This document shows, in pieces, positions 8,443-17,738 of a stretch of DNA of 64,000 nt. The notes beneath the pieces are model-generated. The model was not told the DNA's origin, did no database searches, and was given only the letters and a program-made list of their open reading frames with translations. The stretch comes from Bacillota bacterium (lineage in GTDB: Bacteria; Bacillota; Clostridia; Acetivibrionales; DSM-1351): positions 124,001-188,000 of the forward strand of contig JAEWOH010000041.1 in the NCBI GenBank assembly GCA_023460955.1, written 5' to 3'. The first letter of the stretch is position 1. Each line of letters begins with the position of its first letter. A program made the translations under genes and the position numbers.

Positions 8443-9618
8443 ATGTATAAATTATTTGGTAAGAATAGGAGTATGAGGTACCTGTTTTTAAGTTTAAATC
8501 TATTAATAGTTATTTCTCTTACAGGCTGCTTTTTTATCCCAAAGGAAGAGGAAGTACTTGCTCCGCCGTTGAAAGCGCAGGTGAAGATTACATATGATTT
8601 CACAGAAGTAGCCAAAGGCACCATTGAGCAGAATGTTCATTGCACCGGTTACCTTGTTTCGGTTCAGCAAAGGGATATTTCTTTCGAAAATCAGAATGGA
8701 AGACTGAAAGAGGTACATGTACAATTGGGCAGCAAGGTAAAGAAAGGACAGCTTCTGGCCGAGCTGCACACCGATAACCTTGAAAATCAGATTAAGCAGC
8801 AGGAGATTAATCTCAAGAAAGCTCAGTGGTCTTATGATGAATTGAAAACCAATGAAGAAAAAGATATGGCTTTACTGGTTATACAGAGAGATAAACTGAA
8901 GAGGCAGCTTGCTTTCATGAGCAGCCTGACAGAAGCGTATTCACAGGAAGATATAAAAATAGCCAAGGAGCAGCTTGAAGAGCAGGAGATACATATAAAA
9001 AATACAACGGCTACTTATGAAATAAACAAAAAGAAAGCCGAAGGTGATATTGAATTGAATAGACTTCAGCTGGAAAGTCTTAAGCAAAATCTTAACAACT
9101 CAAAACTTATATCTCCCATAGATGGAACAGTTGATTATATAATCGATGCAAAAGCAGGCGTTTTCATAGAACCATACAAAACCGTAGTCCGGGTGGCCGA
9201 TCCTCACGACCTGCAGATTCAGTTTATGGGTGAAAAGGTGAGTTATTTTGAACTTGGAATGAAACCTCAGATAGAAATCAGCGGAAGCAATTTTGAAGGT
9301 TTGGTTGTAGCCACTCCATCAAACATGCCTGAAGATGCCGATGAAAAGACCAGAAATTCTATCAGGATCCAAGTGAATAATATGCCGGACAGCTTTAGAA
9401 TTGGAGAATCTGCCGAAATAAACCTGGTTCTGGTAAAAAAAGAAGATGTAATTGTAATACCGAAAAACCTGTTGCATAAGGTGGGCTTGCGGAATTTTGT
9501 ATATGTGCTGGATAACAATATCAGAAAAGAATATGATGTTGAGCTAGGAATAGAAAGTGCAACCGAAGTTGAGGTGATCAAGGGGATTTCAGTAGGCCAG
9601 AAGCTCATTAAGGACTAA
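8443..9618 (+). CDS. HlyD/MacA-type adaptor lipoprotein
   Basis: 391 aa periplasmic-adaptor-type (RND/MacA) protein for an ABC exporter; in Gram-positives it sits on the outer membrane face and couples to the permease. The signal peptide ends in the lipobox SLTGC (Cys about residue 29). A biotinyl-lipoyl hairpin half (SFENQNGRLKEVHVQLGS..KKGQLLAEL) is followed by a long coiled coil (about 120-230), the second half (KLISPIDGTVDY) and beta-barrel/MPD segments. The start is ATG at 8443 with GGGAG seven bases upstream. It is the first gene of a five-gene operon; the next gene starts 11 bp downstream. Confidence 0.85.
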   Translation: MYKLFGKNRSMRYLFLSLNLLIVISLTGCFFIPKEEEVLAPPLKAQVKITYDFTEVAKGTIEQNVHCTGYLVSVQQRDISFENQNGRLKEVHVQLGSKVKKGQLLAELHTDNLENQIKQQEINLKKAQWSYDELKTNEEKDMALLVIQRDKLKRQLAFMSSLTEAYSQEDIKIAKEQLEEQEIHIKNTTATYEINKKKAEGDIELNRLQLESLKQNLNNSKLISPIDGTVDYIIDAKAGVFIEPYKTVVRVADPHDLQIQFMGEKVSYFELGMKPQIEISGSNFEGLVVATPSNMPEDADEKTRNSIRIQVNNMPDSFRIGESAEINLVLVKKEDVIVIPKNLLHKVGLRNFVYVLDNNIRKEYDVELGIESATEVEVIKGISVGQKLIKD

Positions 9619-9629
9619 GGGGACAAAAT

Positions 9630-12458
9630 ATGTTACTGATAGCAATCAAAAAAATGTTGAGTAATAAATGGATACTTTTATGCACCCTTATAGGTTCAAT
9701 TATCATGGCTGCCATGTTAAGCAGTATACCAATTTACACTGAAGGCATTCTGCAAAGAGTGCTGACGAGGGATCTGGAAATTTCTCAGCAGGATACAAAT
9801 AATTTTCCCGGAGGATATTTGATTGAATACGATGGAGTGTTTCCAAACACAGCCGGCAATATGTCCTTTGATTCCTTTGACAACAAAATATCGAAGATAG
9901 TTTTTAAAAGTATCGAACTTCCTGTTCTCTCACAATGCAAGTATATTGATGTTGGCACAGGGCGAATAAAAATGGAAGAGAATAAAAAAGTTGCTGATGC
10001 CAGGATTTCAGCTCTCTATGATATAAAAGATCATATAAAGATTGTTAACGGACGGATATTCTCTGATAAAAAGGTGGATGGAATATACGAGGTCATCGCA
10101 TCTGAGGAAGCCATGAAAGTACTTGGGTTAACTCTGAATAAAGTGTATAGCGTATCATATAAAAAAGATGCTTCACCTAATTTCAAAATAAAAATAGTTG
10201 GCTTATACAGTTATAAAAATGAAAACGATCCTTATTGGTTTAATGGCATTAGCTCGTATAGAGAAGCAATATTAATGGATTTTGAATTATTGTCCAAAGT
10301 ATTTGTGTCCACAGAAAAAGCCAATATAAAAAATACCAAATGGTATGTTGCTTATGATTACCACAAACTCGAGTTGAGTAATTTGCCTGCAATTCTGGAA
10401 ACGCTGGATGCTCATGCTCAATGGTTTGAAAAAAACAAGCTGTACCTTGATTATAAGTTTTTTGCTAAGCCTATCATGGAGAAATATGATCAAAGGGCGG
10501 ATGTACTTAAAACCACACTTTTGATACTTCAAGTCCCTATTTTGATTTTATTAGGGTTCTACTCATTTATGGTATCCAGGCTGAAGGTGGATTTTGAAAG
10601 TAATGAAATAGCAGTTTTAAAAAGCAGAGGAGGGAGCAGATCCCTTATCTTTTCAATTTATCTGCTGGAATGTTTTCTTATAAGCGTGATCAGCATTATA
10701 ATCGGACCTATTCTCGGATTATATATGTGTAAAATCATCGGCGCCTCAAACGGTTTTCTGGAATTTGTCCAAAGGGCTGCTCTACCGTTATCACTGGGAC
10801 CTAAAGCATATCTATATGCACTTGCGGGCATTTTAATAAGCACAGTATCATTGCTGATTCCTATAATTATATCTTCTCAGACAAGTATTGTTTTGTATAA
10901 ACAAAAGAAATCCAGAGGTAAAAAAATAATTTTTTGGAAAAAGTACTTTATTGACTTTATTCTGGTAGCTGTAGCTATTTACGGGTTATTGACCTATAAA
11001 AGACAGCAGAAAGTTCTTTTTATCAGCGGGCTGAAGGGAAATGATCTGGGAATCGATCCTCTGCTGTTTTTGATATCGGTAATATTTATTTTTGGTTGCG
11101 GTTTAATAGTATTGAGGGTGTTTCCATATATAATAAATCTTATATTTCTAACTGGCAGGAAGGCATGGAGTTCTGTTATGTACGCAACCTTTATAGGAGT
11201 TGGCAGAACCTCCGGCAAAGAGCAGTTTACAATGATTTTCATTATTCTAACAATTTCGATCGGGCTTTTCAGTGCAAGTTCGGCAAGAACTATAAATAAG
11301 AATACTGAAGAAAAAGTTAAGTACCAAATAGGTGCAGATATAGTGGTCAAAGGCCACTGGACCAGTAATCGCGTCAGAGGGACAGGGGGACTGGGACAAC
11401 CACCTGACAGCACAGGATTACAGCTTACCGAAGATCTTGTCTACGATGAGCCTCCTTTTGATAGTTATACTAAACTGCAAGGTGTCCAATCGGTAACAAA
11501 AGTATTCAGAGAAGAAAACGCAGAAGCTATCATAGGAAATTCCGATCTTTCTCAAGTATCGCTTTTAGGTATTATTCCCGAAGAATTCGGCAAAACCGCG
11601 TGGTTTAAAAATAAACTTCTTCCATACCATTGGTATGAGTATTTAAACCTGATGACAGATTCACCCACTGCTGTATTGGTTTCTAAAGCTTTTAAGGATA
11701 ATTTGAAAGCTGAAGAGGGAGATACAATAACAATCCGATGGGGTGAACAAAAGGATATTACCGTAGTTATCTATGCATTCGTGGACTATTGGACTTCTCT
11801 GAATCCAAATAAAAAGGTAGAGGATAAACCTTCACCTTACTTTATAGTTGCTAACCTTGATTACATACATGCTGTCCGTTCTGTAGAACCTTATGAAGTT
11901 TGGATAAAGAAAAAACCAGAAGCAACAAGTACACAAATTTATAATGAAATGGAAAATAAAAAAATTGAATTGGATTCCCGTGAGGATATCACCGAAACTC
12001 TTATTAAAAGTAAGAATGATCCTATACTACAGGGGACAAACGGCTCATTAACTCTTGGATTTCTAGTGACTATCATTATCTGCAGTATTGGATTCCTTAT
12101 TTATTGGATGATGTCAATCATGAAGAGATTACTTCAGTTCGGAATTTTCCGGGCGATGGGTTTATCCATAGGGAAAATTATCAGGATGATAGTATACGAA
12201 CAACTGTTTATCACCGGTTCTTCGGTTATAGCCGGTATAGTTATCGGTGGATTGACAAGCCGAATATTTGTACCTATGCTTCAGTTGGTTTACGGCTCGG
12301 AAGAACAGGTCCCTCCGTTTGAAGTAATTACTCAGGCAGGGGATTATATCAGGTTGTATGCTTCAATAGCCCTTATGCTGCTCATATGTTTCGCTGTACT
12401 ATGGAGACTTTTATTAAAGATTAATATAGGGCAGGCTTTGAAAATGGGAGAAGACTAA
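9630..12458 (+). CDS. FtsX/MacB-family ABC permease
   Basis: 942 aa membrane protein with the double-FtsX layout: an N-terminal TM (WILLCTLIGSIIMAAMLSS), a large extracellular domain (about 40-300), three TMs (about 300-420), a further TM region near 435-510, a second extracellular domain (about 560-800) and three terminal TMs (about 805-935). The motif LKSRGGSRSLIFSIYLLECF and the parallel FRAMGLSIGKIIRMIVYEQL are the coupling helices typical of FtsX domains. It probably transports or extracts lipids, lipoproteins or peptides rather than importing. It works with the adjacent adaptor and ATPases; the substrate is unknown. Confidence 0.85.
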   Translation: MLLIAIKKMLSNKWILLCTLIGSIIMAAMLSSIPIYTEGILQRVLTRDLEISQQDTNNFPGGYLIEYDGVFPNTAGNMSFDSFDNKISKIVFKSIELPVLSQCKYIDVGTGRIKMEENKKVADARISALYDIKDHIKIVNGRIFSDKKVDGIYEVIASEEAMKVLGLTLNKVYSVSYKKDASPNFKIKIVGLYSYKNENDPYWFNGISSYREAILMDFELLSKVFVSTEKANIKNTKWYVAYDYHKLELSNLPAILETLDAHAQWFEKNKLYLDYKFFAKPIMEKYDQRADVLKTTLLILQVPILILLGFYSFMVSRLKVDFESNEIAVLKSRGGSRSLIFSIYLLECFLISVISIIIGPILGLYMCKIIGASNGFLEFVQRAALPLSLGPKAYLYALAGILISTVSLLIPIIISSQTSIVLYKQKKSRGKKIIFWKKYFIDFILVAVAIYGLLTYKRQQKVLFISGLKGNDLGIDPLLFLISVIFIFGCGLIVLRVFPYIINLIFLTGRKAWSSVMYATFIGVGRTSGKEQFTMIFIILTISIGLFSASSARTINKNTEEKVKYQIGADIVVKGHWTSNRVRGTGGLGQPPDSTGLQLTEDLVYDEPPFDSYTKLQGVQSVTKVFREENAEAIIGNSDLSQVSLLGIIPEEFGKTAWFKNKLLPYHWYEYLNLMTDSPTAVLVSKAFKDNLKAEEGDTITIRWGEQKDITVVIYAFVDYWTSLNPNKKVEDKPSPYFIVANLDYIHAVRSVEPYEVWIKKKPEATSTQIYNEMENKKIELDSREDITETLIKSKNDPILQGTNGSLTLGFLVTIIICSIGFLIYWMMSIMKRLLQFGIFRAMGLSIGKIIRMIVYEQLFITGSSVIAGIVIGGLTSRIFVPMLQLVYGSEEQVPPFEVITQAGDYIRLYASIALMLLICFAVLWRLLLKINIGQALKMGED

Positions 12459-12517
12459 CCAGTTAAAATACCAGGTATAGTCTTAGGATAAATTCTTTAT
12501 GGAGGAATTTTTAGAAA

Positions 12518-13195
12518 ATGACACCTATCATAAGAGCAAAGAATGTAGGGCGCAGTTTTTTGACCGGAAAAGTAACCTTTGAAGCGCTGAAAAATATAAA
12601 TGTTTCTATAGAAAAAGGAACACTTACCATACTGAAAGGGCGGTCGGGTTCAGGGAAAACAACCTTGATGAATATACTCGGGGCACTTGATAATCCTACT
12701 GTTGGTCAGGTTTACTTCGAAAATGAGGATATCACTTTATTATCTAGTAAAAGCCGTGATGAACTGCGAAGAACGCAAATGGGGTTTGTATTTCAATCAG
12801 TTGCACTTATATCAATGATGTCGGCTTATGAAAATGTGGAATTCGGCCTGAGAGTAGCAGAGTATAACCCTGAAGCCAGGAAGGCAAGAAGTGAAGAATG
12901 TCTAAATCTTGTGGGGCTTGGAAAGCGTATGAATCACAGACCACAGGAACTTTCTGGCGGAGAACAGCAGAGGGTGGCAATTGCTCGTGCAATGGCACAT
13001 AAACCGCAAATCATTTTTGCCGACGAACCAACCGCCGAATTGGATACTCACACCGGACTTCAAATCGTTAAACTCTTTAAGGAATTGGCACAAAAAGAAG
13101 GAATGACAATATTAATGACAACCCATGATCCCGGAATTATGGAGGTTGCTGACACGATATTCGCCTTAAAGGATGGTGAAATAGTAGATGAGTGA
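12518..13195 (+). CDS. ABC transporter ATPase (LolD/MacB type)
   Basis: 225 aa nucleotide-binding subunit. Walker A is GRSGSGKTT, Q-loop FVFQSVAL, signature LSGGEQQR, Walker B IIFADEPTAE and H-loop TTHDP. It is of the MacB/LolD/FtsE class, consistent with the FtsX permease upstream. Ribosome site GGAGG 15 bases before the ATG. Its end overlaps the next ATPase by 8 nt, so the two are translationally coupled and could form a heterodimer on the single permease. Confidence 0.92.
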   Translation: MTPIIRAKNVGRSFLTGKVTFEALKNINVSIEKGTLTILKGRSGSGKTTLMNILGALDNPTVGQVYFENEDITLLSSKSRDELRRTQMGFVFQSVALISMMSAYENVEFGLRVAEYNPEARKARSEECLNLVGLGKRMNHRPQELSGGEQQRVAIARAMAHKPQIIFADEPTAELDTHTGLQIVKLFKELAQKEGMTILMTTHDPGIMEVADTIFALKDGEIVDE

Positions 13196-14129
13196 TGAAA
13201 ACTGTAAAAACAGCATAGACGATAAAGAAATTAAGGAAATGATATCCTGTGAAAACCTTGTAAAGATATACAAGGCTACCGATATAGAAGTAGTTGCGCT
13301 GCAGGGCTTGGATCTTACAGTAGAAAAGGGAGAAATGATGGCTATCATAGGCAATAGCGGAAGCGGTAAGTCCACATTGCTAAACATGCTGGGAGGACTT
13401 GACCGGCCATCTGCAGGTAAACTGTACGTAAACGGGGTAGACCTTTTGAAACTTTCAGATAAACAAATGGTTGAATATAAACTAAATACAGTGGGTTTTG
13501 TATGGCAGAACAATGCAAGGAACCTGATTCCGTATCTGACTGCATTGGAGAATATTGAACTGCCGCTGATAATTTCCGGTAAACCCGATAGAAAAAAGCA
13601 TGCAATTGAGATACTTGATATGGTGGGTTTATCAAATAAAAGAAATAGCAAGCTAAGCCAGCTATCCGGAGGAGAGCAGCAGAGGATAGCAATATCCATC
13701 GCCATTGCAAATAATCCCAAGCTGCTTTTAGCTGATGAACCTACCGGATCGGTGGACTCCAGAACTACAGATATGATATTGGACGTATTCAGGGAACTTA
13801 ACAGGCATTTGGGAATAACAATAGTTCTTGTAACCCATGACAGGCAGCTGTCCAAGAAGGTAGACCGGGTTGTTGCTATACGTGATGGGCGGACCAGCAG
13901 TGAGTTTATTCGTAAAAAAACCTATGCCGAAGAATTTGCTGTTATAGATATGCTAAATTCCGAAGATACCCATGTGGAACTTGCAGTCTTGGACAAAGCG
14001 GGAAGATTGCAAATCCCGAGAGATTACCTGGAGGCAATTGGATTATTGGGTAAACAAAAAATACAGGTTGAAATGGATGATGAAAGAATAATTTTATTGA
14101 ACCCTGAAAAACAAAGAAAGCGAGTGTGA
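13188..14129 (+). CDS. ABC ATPase with C-terminal AbrB-like domain
   Basis: 313 aa. Residues 15-230 are a LolD/MacB-type ATPase: Walker A GNSGSGKST, signature LSGGEQQR, Walker B LLLADEPTGS, H-loop VTHD. The last 50 residues look like a swapped-hairpin AbrB/MazE fold: VLDKAGRLQIPRDYLEAIGL followed by a beta-rich KIQVEMDDERIILL. In this fold GRLQIP matches the G-R-(I/V)-x-(I/L)-P core. AbrB domains usually bind DNA or dimerise; here the domain could dimerise the ATPase or report transporter state. That domain call is by motif only. Both ATPase active sites look intact. Confidence 0.85.
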   Translation: MSDENCKNSIDDKEIKEMISCENLVKIYKATDIEVVALQGLDLTVEKGEMMAIIGNSGSGKSTLLNMLGGLDRPSAGKLYVNGVDLLKLSDKQMVEYKLNTVGFVWQNNARNLIPYLTALENIELPLIISGKPDRKKHAIEILDMVGLSNKRNSKLSQLSGGEQQRIAISIAIANNPKLLLADEPTGSVDSRTTDMILDVFRELNRHLGITIVLVTHDRQLSKKVDRVVAIRDGRTSSEFIRKKTYAEEFAVIDMLNSEDTHVELAVLDKAGRLQIPRDYLEAIGLLGKQKIQVEMDDERIILLNPEKQRKRV

Positions 14130-14138
14130 ACTGAGTTA

Positions 14139-15668
14139 ATGAAAAGGAAAGTTATTATAGTTCTTATTATCCTTGCAGTAATTGCAGGGGGAGTGTTTGC
14201 TTTAAATAAAACAAGACAAAGTAAGGATATTTTAGCTGCACTTGAAGAAGAAAGTATTACACAGCAAGATTTGAGTGAAGCAAAATTGACCTTTTATTTT
14301 GAAGGTGCAGAAGCGAAATCAACACGAGAAGTTTTGGATGAAATTGAAAAGAAGACTAAAAAACAGTTAAATATTAAACTGGATTTTAAGTTTAATAATA
14401 GTTCTCCCGAATCATATATTGATAGGGTAAAAAGTGTAATCACTTCTGGGCAGCCCTGTGATGCGTTTTTTTATGCATCATGGATGGAACAGGGACTGAA
14501 ATCCCTGGCCAATGAGAATCTGATAATGGATATATCAGATATTTTCCCGCAGTATGCACCCAACTATTTTGAGAAATTTAGTAAAGAGGAAATAAATGCA
14601 GTCTCGGTAGATAAAAAAATATACGCTATTCCAAATCGATTACCAACCACACAAATGCGCTGTGCTTTGGTTCGTGAAGATTTGATGGAAAAATACAATA
14701 TATCCGATATTAAAAACTATGGTGATTATGAAGTATATTTAAAAGCTGTGAAGGAAAATGAGCCAAACCTGAATCCCATGGCTTTTTACGAAACAGCTAT
14801 CGGCTTATTTGCCGAAGCAAATGGATATGTGGTGATGGATTATCGGCAGGGGCTTGTCTATAAATGGGATGATCCAAATACTAAAATACTGGCATGGGAA
14901 CAAACACCGGAATTCAGTAAAGGAATTAGAACTATTCAAGGCTGGTATGATAAGGGTTATCTTCTGAAGGATTTAGGAATCGCTCATATTGATGAGTCCT
15001 TGGTTACTTCGGGAAGGTGGGCCTCCTTTATAGTGCCTCTCGGCTCTGAGTTCAATTATAACAGTGCCTTAAAGAAGAAGGGGCTCAGTTATAAATATAA
15101 AGCGTATCCCTTGTACCCCGACAGGACTTCAGAAAGGGATACACCTTTAAATGGGGCGATGGTGTTCAATGCAAAGTCGAGTAATATTGAAAGAGTGATG
15201 ATGTTTTTAAATTGGTTATATTCAAAGCAGGATAATTACGATTCGCTTATGTATGGAATAGAAGGTAAGCACTATAATTTACAAAACGATCAAATTAAGC
15301 TACCGGAGGATACAACTGATGAGGATTTCTATCCCTCCTGGAGCTGGCGCTGGCCTCTTGAAAATATAGACTACGAACGTGTTGATTCCTCAAGCTCGGT
15401 AGAGGATGTTAAAGCTTACAATAAGATAATCAACGAAAAGACCCAATTCCCGCCGCATATGGGGTTTGTACCCGACTATGGAGCTGTAATTGATATTGCC
15501 ACTTTTAGAGCATTGTCCTTCAGTACCATTGAACAGAAAATTTACACTGAAGTATTAAAACAAGAGGATATTGATAGCTACATAAAAGAACAAAAAGACA
15601 ACGGTGTTACTAAATTGATTAATGAAGTACAGAAGCAGTTTGATACATGGAAGAGTGAGAATAAATGA
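14139..15668 (+). CDS. Extracellular solute-binding protein, membrane-anchored
   Basis: 509 aa, family-1 (sugar/LplA-like) binding protein. The N-terminus is one uncleaved-looking hydrophobic segment (IIVLIILAVIAGGVFAL) without a lipobox cysteine, so it may be a membrane anchor. The body has the two-lobed pattern (ITSGQPCDAFFYASW, YAIPNRLPTTQMRCALVREDL, FNAKSSNIERVMMFLNWLYS), and the C-terminus resembles the tail of LplA-type proteins. No MalF/MalG-like permease lies nearby; it starts 9 bp after the second ATPase and is part of the exporter operon. It may sense a ligand for the FtsX system or deliver one to a distant importer. Confidence 0.75.
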   Translation: MKRKVIIVLIILAVIAGGVFALNKTRQSKDILAALEEESITQQDLSEAKLTFYFEGAEAKSTREVLDEIEKKTKKQLNIKLDFKFNNSSPESYIDRVKSVITSGQPCDAFFYASWMEQGLKSLANENLIMDISDIFPQYAPNYFEKFSKEEINAVSVDKKIYAIPNRLPTTQMRCALVREDLMEKYNISDIKNYGDYEVYLKAVKENEPNLNPMAFYETAIGLFAEANGYVVMDYRQGLVYKWDDPNTKILAWEQTPEFSKGIRTIQGWYDKGYLLKDLGIAHIDESLVTSGRWASFIVPLGSEFNYNSALKKKGLSYKYKAYPLYPDRTSERDTPLNGAMVFNAKSSNIERVMMFLNWLYSKQDNYDSLMYGIEGKHYNLQNDQIKLPEDTTDEDFYPSWSWRWPLENIDYERVDSSSSVEDVKAYNKIINEKTQFPPHMGFVPDYGAVIDIATFRALSFSTIEQKIYTEVLKQEDIDSYIKEQKDNGVTKLINEVQKQFDTWKSENK

Positions 15669-15728
15669 TTTACAGGAACTATAATATTAAGTTGTATATT
15701 TATTAATATGTGTGATGTTTAATAGAAA

Positions 15729-15923
15729 ATATACCAAAAGGTTGAAATTATTGATGTACCTGGTGTATCATTAGAAATGCGCGAGAGAGAAGTAACAGTT
15801 ATCATTGCTTATTTGAGGATGGTTATTAATCAATATTCCTATATAAATGTGCTTAAGGCGGTTATCAATAGGATGACCGTCCTTCTTTATGCACTTTTGC
15901 GGAGGGGCTACCTAGCTGAATAA
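15729..15923 (+). pseudogene. Unidentified coding remnant
   Basis: A frame of about 65 codons, open between a TAG and TAA at 15921, without an N-terminal start or ribosome site. It encodes a plausible amphipathic sequence (VEIIDVPGVSLEMREREVTV, then NVLKAVINRMTVLLYALLRR). I do not recognise the family. It lies in the 574-bp gap between the ABC operon and the MocR gene. The rest of that gap also looks like decayed coding DNA, including TNKPTLTLRIKATLVIPV-like codons near 15920-15970 that resemble a chemoreceptor N-terminus, and a GACAGAAATTTG 12-mer at 16185. Confidence 0.3.
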
Positions 15924-16242
15924 ACCAACTCTAACATTAAGAATAAAAGCAACCCTAGTAATACCAGTATAATAATTTTCTTAAATTGATAAGATAAACC
16001 AATTGAGGAGCCCCAGGTTTTAATGCAGAAACCTCAATAATGAAACTGTTTGAATATAACAAAAAAAATATTTATAGGGGCGATTTTAAAGGGGAGCGGC
16101 TTAAGTGATTATAAGCAACGTATTGACTGATGACACTGTTCTACCCAAGTAGCGCAAATAGAGAGTCAGCAATAAATTTATCCTGACAGAAATTTGACAG
16201 TGAAAGAATGAAAACCTGTTCCTTTCTTGTAATTATGCTAAT

Positions 16243-17622
16243 TTATAAAACACCAGCAACAGAACCGATTTCACGGTTAAGTACCTTCAATAAAATTTCA
16301 AGGCCTTTTTCAAATTTATAAATGTTGTCGGCTCCGGTTAGTGAAATACGGACATAATTCGGCGGAACAATGCTGCCTACTGTAAATTTTTCTGATGAAA
16401 CAACATTGATTCCATTACAGCATGCCTCTTTTTCAAATGCTGTACTGCTCCAATAATCTGGAAGCCGGAGCCATGCGAACATACTGTCAGGTGTATATTC
16501 GAAGCTGTACCCACTCAATTTGTCTGCCATTAACAATGCCCGTTTTTTAATTTCTGCCCGTTTTAATTCTATAATTTCATTTGCCACTCCGCTCAATATG
16601 CACTCGCACGCAATTTCCGCGTTGAGTGTTGGCGCCATCCAGACAGTATCGACCACAGCCTGTGATATCTTGTTGTAAAGCTTTCTAGGAGCGACAATAA
16701 ATCCGATCCTAAGTCCGGCGTAAAATGCTTTGGAAATTCCGGCAATATAGATACTCTGTTCCGGTACAAGTGCTGTCAATACAGATGTCTCTCCAGATGC
16801 CAAAAATCCATACAGATCATCTTCAATAAGAATGAGATTGTTACTTTTAATTATCTGGGCAATATCCTTGCGCCTTTGCTTCGACATGCTTGCATTGGTA
16901 GGATTCTGCATACGGGACACTGTATAAACCCCTTTTATATCATTATGTGAGCAAATAGCTTCTAGTCCCTGCGGCGTCATACCTTCCTTATCCATTGCTA
17001 CCGCTTCTAGTCGGATCCCGCAGCGTTTTGCCGCCGATTTTATTCCAGGGTATGTAATACAATCAACGGCAATTCGATCACCCGGATTAAAAACAGAGGA
17101 TAAAATACAATTGATTGCATGCTGTGCACCGGAGGACACAATGATATCATCAGCAGTGACATTGATTTCAAACTGTCTAACCCACTGTGCGCCCGTTTGT
17201 CTGTGATGATAAAGACCTTGAGGCGGAGTATATTTCATAAATTCTCTTAAGTTACTTTTACGAACTACTTTATCTATAACAGCATTTATGGTTGGCTCTA
17301 TCGAGTAAAGTGGCAGAACAAGTCCCAATTCAATAAACCTTGATTCTTCTTTATCTGTATTCACAAGAGATGAATTAAACCCTAAATCGGATGTAATAAA
17401 CGTACCACTACCGACAGTTGCTGTAATAATCCCTCGCTTCTCTGCTTCACGGTATGCCCTTGTTATTGTTGTAATGTTTACACCGACTGTACTGGCAAGT
17501 TTTCTGTGTGTGGGCATTTTGTCACCTGGTTTTAATATTCCAAGGCGAATATCCCTTTCAATAGCGTCTGAAATCGCTATGTATAGGGGTTTATCTGTAT
17601 CAATTATTTTTAGATTCCACAT
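16243..17622 (-). CDS. MocR-type regulator (GntR HTH + aminotransferase fold)
   Basis: About 459 aa. The N-terminal GntR winged helix (KPLYIAISDAIERDIRLG..KMPTHRKLASTVGVNITTITR) is fused to a fold-type I PLP aminotransferase domain (SSGAQHAINCILSSVF, LIEDDLYGFLASG, and AGISKAFYAGLRIGFIVAP with the PLP lysine). MocR proteins sense PLP or amino compounds and usually control the divergently transcribed gene. The start is the second ATG, 9 bases after GAGGTG; an upstream in-frame ATG (17643) overlaps that ribosome site. It is divergent from the PLP decarboxylase, with an inverted repeat between them, so local control is likely. Confidence 0.9.
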   Translation of the reverse strand: MWNLKIIDTDKPLYIAISDAIERDIRLGILKPGDKMPTHRKLASTVGVNITTITRAYREAEKRGIITATVGSGTFITSDLGFNSSLVNTDKEESRFIELGLVLPLYSIEPTINAVIDKVVRKSNLREFMKYTPPQGLYHHRQTGAQWVRQFEINVTADDIIVSSGAQHAINCILSSVFNPGDRIAVDCITYPGIKSAAKRCGIRLEAVAMDKEGMTPQGLEAICSHNDIKGVYTVSRMQNPTNASMSKQRRKDIAQIIKSNNLILIEDDLYGFLASGETSVLTALVPEQSIYIAGISKAFYAGLRIGFIVAPRKLYNKISQAVVDTVWMAPTLNAEIACECILSGVANEIIELKRAEIKKRALLMADKLSGYSFEYTPDSMFAWLRLPDYWSSTAFEKEACCNGINVVSSEKFTVGSIVPPNYVRISLTGADNIYKFEKGLEILLKVLNREIGSVAGVL

Positions 17623-17659
17623 GCTAATTAACACCTCATGCACAATTGTAATACATACA

Positions 17660-17696
17660 ATTATGCATTGACTTCATTACAATGTCAAAGCATAAT
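17660..17696. promoter_or_regulatory. Promoter/operator between MocR and decarboxylase
   Basis: ATTATGCATTGAC (17660-17672) and GTCAAAGCATAAT (17684-17696) form a 12-of-13 inverted repeat. TTGACT (17668-17673) and CATAAT (17691-17696), 17 bp apart, make a promoter for the decarboxylase that is embedded in the repeat. A second pair, ATTGTAAT (17645-17652) and ATTACAAT (17676-17683), is interleaved. Confidence 0.65.
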
Positions 17697-17738
17697 TAAA
17701 ATATATGCAGACAATTTATTAAAGGGGGCGAAAATATA

